Positions 60,208-64,000 of a stretch of DNA of 64,000 nt are shown in pieces. This DNA is from Labia minor (Eukaryota > Arthropoda > Insecta > Dermaptera > Spongiphoridae): positions 73,250,546 through 73,314,545 of the forward strand of contig OY720344.1 of NCBI GenBank assembly GCA_963082975.1, in the 5' to 3' direction. Position 1 is the stretch's first letter. The number at the start of each line of letters is the position of its first letter. A program made the translations under genes and the position numbers. The notes under the pieces are model-generated. The model was not told where the DNA came from. It did no database searches and was given only the letters and a program-made list of their open reading frames with translations.

Positions 60208-60850
60208 TACTTTTCTGTCTTTCAGTGCATTAATACATACATTTAAGGAGTATATGTTTTATTAGTCATTTAAGTTTTTTTAAATTATTGGAACGGTGAT
60301 TCGATGAACCAGTTATTAGTATTACCAGCCAAATTCGATAATTAGGAATCATTTTTTTTTAATGATCGGTGAACCATGTATGATCTAATAATGTACCAGG
60401 TATGATCTAAGGAAAGTATAAAAGCAGCATAGCCATAGGCAGAAAAGGCCATTCTTTTCTGTCTTCCAGTGCATTAATACGTACGTTTAAGGAGTGTATA
60501 ATTTATCACTAATTTTTTTTAATTTATGTTCTTTAAAATTATTTGAATGGTGAGTCGGTGAATCAGGTATTAATAATACCAGCCAAATCCGATAATAAAG
60601 AATCATTTTTTTTTATTGACCGAGTGGTGGCTCGGTAAACCAGTTCCATTCATTTTAATCATATTGATGCAATGATGCAACATTTAATAATTGTAATAAA
60701 TAATTAAAGGATGTATATCAAGATATTTTAAAGGATCGAGCGGGAGCTCGGTGTCCCAGGTATTAATATTACCATCCAAACCCTTTAATAATTAATCATT
60801 TTGTTTTAACTTAATTACCGAGACGAGGCTCGGGGTCCCGGTACTACAAT
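60208..60850 (+). repeat. Tandem cassette repeat (family G) with TATAAAAG
   Basis: A cassette beginning CTTTTCTGTCTTTCAGTGCA recurs with a spacing of about 242 bp (60213 and 60455). Each contains AAGGAGTGTATA-type, GGTATTAATAATACC-type and ACCAGCCAAAT words. Partial modules follow near 60735 (GAGCGGGAGCTCGGTGTCCC) and 60815 (GAGACGAGGCTCGGGGTCCC). Relatives are at about 37785-37900 and 38420. AAAGTATAAAAGCAGC at about 60413 sits about 40 bp before the second cassette start, like a core promoter. The mobile-element class is unknown. Confidence 0.5.
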
Positions 60851-61395
60851 TTATAAGTATAATCAATTTTTGAAATGTACATTAAATATAAATTAATTAT
60901 TGATATCCAATTTGACAGATGCCTTTAAAATGTTTATCAATAACTAAATCTCAGGGTCAAATGCTTCATTGATCTGTGAATAATACTTGTTAAAGGAATT
61001 ATTTATACATGTTCAACCCCATTTGGTCTTTTCTAGGGTCACTTTAATCAAACAATATTTTTGTTTCGTTTATCGAAAAATTAAATTACTCTATATCAAA
61101 TAAAGTTTATATAAAAATATTATCTACTTTTATTATATTTGGTCTGTTATATTTGTTTTTAAATATACTTTATTAAATATTTTATTATAACAAATAAATT
61201 TTATTAGACTAATCATTTTGTTTTTTTGTAAAAAGCTTTAAATTTTCAGTTAAGATTCAGCAAAACCATTGATTATTCAATAACAAAGAGGAAAGAGGAG
61301 ACAGTCGCCCAATTTAATATATTTTTTTAAATATTAATAAAAATATTTTTTTAGTAATTTTATAATTTTCTTTTAATTGTACAAAATAGTAATAT
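60851..61395. other. AT-rich intergenic, nothing recognised
   Basis: No ORF, RNA gene or repeat family identified. Confidence 0.3.
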
Positions 61396-61399
61396 ATAT

Positions 61400-61740
61400 A
61401 TATAGGTTCTTTCCGAGTTGTTTACTTGATGGTTTGTAGTAAGATTTGATTTTCGTCTTTTCGGGGCTTATTTTGGTGCCATTTTCAAGAGAGTTTTTAA
61501 AGGGAATTTTGAAATTCTGAGTCTTGTTTGTGTGACCAAAAGTTATAGTTGGTAATAGATTATTTGTTTTGATTTTAATGAAACGTGAGAGAGATGGAAG
61601 AGAGTGGGATTGAATGGTTGTGTGACTCGGGATAGAGATACTTGGAGAAGTGTGATTGCTGCGGCCAAGAACTTTCGAGTTCCTTACAGCCACAGAGAGA
61701 GATTTGAATAAATATGGTTTAACCAATAGTATATTTTCGG
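61400..61740 (-). repeat. Family E repeat, second copy
   Basis: It shares TTTTGGTGCCATTTTCAAGA-type, CTGAGTCTTG and GTGTGACCAA words, in order, with 59560-59900. The minus-strand ORF over it (125 codons) has no recognisable domain and is not called as a gene. Its distal part (GCTGCGGCCAAGAACTTTCG) recurs inside the hAT derivative near 54810. Confidence 0.45.
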
Positions 61741-61749
61741 TGCGAAGCA

Positions 61750-62339
61750 AAATAACAATTTGTAAGACGGCCTGTTAATTAATTTTTTATTTTATATTTT
61801 ATTTTTTTAGAGAATAAATTATTAAATATTTCTAAATTTTCAGGAACAAAAGTAAAATAAATTAAAATTATAATTATTATTATAAAAAAACATATTCTTT
61901 TTAAATGACCCATTTCCCTCTGACCCCAGAAAGATCAAATTCTCTGAGCCTTTCTTCATCTTATGTATTTAAAATATTTAGAAAATCTGGCGAGAGACAA
62001 TAAAATAAACCAGATAAAGAATGTTTGTTTCAGCCGTGAACTTACGACATCAGCAAGGAGAGAAAAGAAAATGTTTTGTATTCTACTACTTTTATACTTT
62101 TCATAAAATATTACATTTTTATAATTATTTAGAAATTCTTGGAAGTTATTTATCTAATTCATAAGATTCTAGTTCATAAATTTTTCATTCTTATTAACCT
62201 TAAAAAATTACACATTAATCTTAATTAAAATAAACTTATATATATATAATATAATAGATACATATTATTATATTAGAGAAACCCATAAATAATTTTAATT
62301 AAAAATTGAATTTATTATTTCAAATAATCTATATATATA
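61750..62339. other. AT-rich intergenic, nothing recognised
   Basis: AT-rich; a slightly GC-richer patch at 61905-62050 has no ORF or motif I can name. Confidence 0.3.
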
Positions 62340-62600
62340 AAAAGGTTTTTGTATGCACATTGCTCATTTTTTGCAAATTTTTGCATATCTTCGCGTTTCA
62401 TGATCTCTAAAATCCAAAAGTGACTTTAGAATTTTTCATGTTTGTTTGTCTGTCTGTCTGTCCAGAAATTGTGACCATATAGACTCAAAATTGGCAGAAC
62501 CGATTTCGATGAAATTATATCACAATATTCTTGCATATCTCTATTTGAACATAGGCTATAAACTTTATTAATATCTAATCAATAACCTCAGAAATTAATT
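62340..62600 (-). repeat. Family C dispersed repeat copy 3, with (GTCT)n
   Basis: A reverse copy: TATCTTCGCGTTTCATGATC, a (GTCT)n run near 62446-62461, AACCGATTTCGATGAAATTA and an AACATAGGCTATA word shared with 54377-54393. This is the most complete copy. Confidence 0.55.
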
Positions 62601-62879
62601 TTTTAATATTTTATTTTACTTTTTAGACACGTTCTTTTTATTGTATTCTTTTCGCACAACATGTACATATAATCTTAAAAATTTCAAGAGTAAATGAAGT
62701 CACAATGTTAAAGTTTTCAGTGTGTTAAATAAGTTAAAAAAGCCAATATGATTAATTGAAAATGTTAGAAAAATGTTAGATAAATAAAAATAAAAATATA
62801 AATATTATAAACATTCTTTTTTTTGTATTCTTTGCGTTGCTGAATGACAATATGTTTATATCAAATTTTTAAAAATTAA

Positions 62880-63030
62880 TTTCTGCGATTAATAAAATTT
62901 ATAGCCAATGAACAGACATGAAAAATTCTAAAGTCACTTTTGGATTCTAGAAGTCATGAAACGCGAATATATGGAAAAAATTTTAAATTCTGAACAATGT
63001 GCAGATAAAAATCTTTTTATATATATATTG
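62880..63030 (+). repeat. Family C dispersed repeat copy 4, internally deleted
   Basis: TTTCTGCGATTAATAAAATT joins directly to GAACAGACATGAAAAATTCT and GTCATGAAACGCGAATATAT; the central part present in other copies is missing. Confidence 0.5.
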
Positions 63031-64000
63031 ATATTTACAATATCTCAATTGATCATATTGGCCTTTTAAACTTTGAAACATTCACATTACGATTATATTA
63101 TCTCTAATAATTTTTAAGATTATATGAATAAATAATTTTAATTAAGAGAAAATTTGATCTCATAATTAGATTTTCACGTAAGATTTTAATATATATATAT
63201 TTTTTTTAATATTATTTTAATATTAATTTAGTATTATTCTAATTTCTTTAAATTTTATTTTTATTTTTGTTTACTGAAAATGTATAGTTATTATTTATTT
63301 CATTCACAAAATAAAAATAAAATTATCAAAATAATAAGTGTTTAAAGAATTCATATATATGCTTAATTTTACAATAGAGAAACCAGTTTTTCTTTAAAAA
63401 AGACCTTTGAAATTATTTTTTTTTTATATGATACAGATTTCTTTAACCAAAAATTGTCCTTGACCTAAATAAATAAATATTTTAATTAAATAAATTGAAA
63501 TGGTTCTCGAGAAATGTTTAAATCACATTTATGGATTTTATTATATGCATTTATGTTATAATATTTTACAAGTAATAAGAATTAATTAACAATGCTTTTT
63601 TAATAAAATAATAATAAATTATATTAATTCAAAATTCCTAAATGAAACCTTTTGGAAAATTTAAAACGAACATGTAAAATAGTGAAAATTTAACAAAAAA
63701 TTATTTATTTAATAATTTCTCAATTCGGATGACAGATGACAAGGTCAAGGTTTGAAAGTTATTTCAACTTTAACAATACTATAAGTGGGTATGTCAACAA
63801 TGGTCAATTTATTTGTATTAAGCCTAATTTGTTTATTTTTATTATTATTATTATTATTTCAATATTTTTTTCATTAAATGTCTAACAATAAGTACGAATC
63901 TTGTATTTTGATTTATAGATTTTTTTAATTTTTTTTTATATCTAGATATTTTGTTATGCATTTTTTCACCACAAATAAATTTTTTTTATACAAATGATAA
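63031..64000. other. AT-rich end of window, nothing recognised
   Basis: No exon recognised. A less AT-rich patch at 63720-63800 contains GACAAGGTCAAGGTTTG, resembling a nuclear-receptor half-site, but this is too little to call. Confidence 0.3.

Noticed and set aside
61373-61750. 125-codon minus-strand ORF as a gene
   Set aside because: It overlaps a repeat shared with 59560-59900, where the frame is not conserved.

Overview
This window looks like nuclear DNA of an arthropod, most simply a chelicerate or similar. The background is very AT-rich, the genes have short exons with GT-AG introns, the intergenic DNA is full of DNA transposons, and there is an Ala/Pro/Tyr-rich cuticle protein gene. 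No species can be named from sequence alone. I reconstructed exons by hand and checked that intron phases join; no alignment was run.

Layout. 549-25122 (+): the 3' part of a prominin-like pentaspan membrane protein gene, seven exons visible, with its 5' end outside the window. Its introns, especially the 9.4-kb last one, carry mariner remnants, a tRNA-derived SINE, hAT MITEs and several families of dispersed repeats built around short microsatellites. 26060-30437: a THAP-domain gene fragment (-) split by two nested hAT elements. The inner element has an intact 619-aa BED/hAT transposase ORF, and both elements have perfect 8-bp target site duplications. 30823-31506: a piggyBac-like MITE flanked by TTAA. 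31710-35518 (+): a short SOCS6-type gene (five exons, 286 aa). 36201-40840: a repeat-rich block with a 34-bp tandem array, terminal inverted repeats and exon-like sequence. 40881-45465 (-): COQ9 (six exons). 45768-47578 (-): glomulin (two exons). 48164-53224 (+): SGSM3 (16 exons, 804 aa), divergent from glomulin across 585 bp. 54337-55665: a pile-up of hAT elements. 56430-58323 (-): the cuticle protein gene (three exons, GC-rich codons). 58324-64000: promoter, one orphan exon-like ORF, and dispersed repeats.

The host genes are not a functional cluster: a membrane-protrusion protein, a signalling suppressor, a ubiquinone biosynthesis factor, a cullin-ligase inhibitor, a Rab-GAP-type protein and a structural cuticle protein. 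COQ9, glomulin and SGSM3 form a compact gene-dense stretch. The richest unexplained material is in the mobile DNA: nested and adjacent hAT insertions dated by shared target duplications, a chimeric mariner, DINE-like elements with palindromic ends, and a large inverted-repeat element carrying exon-like sequence.
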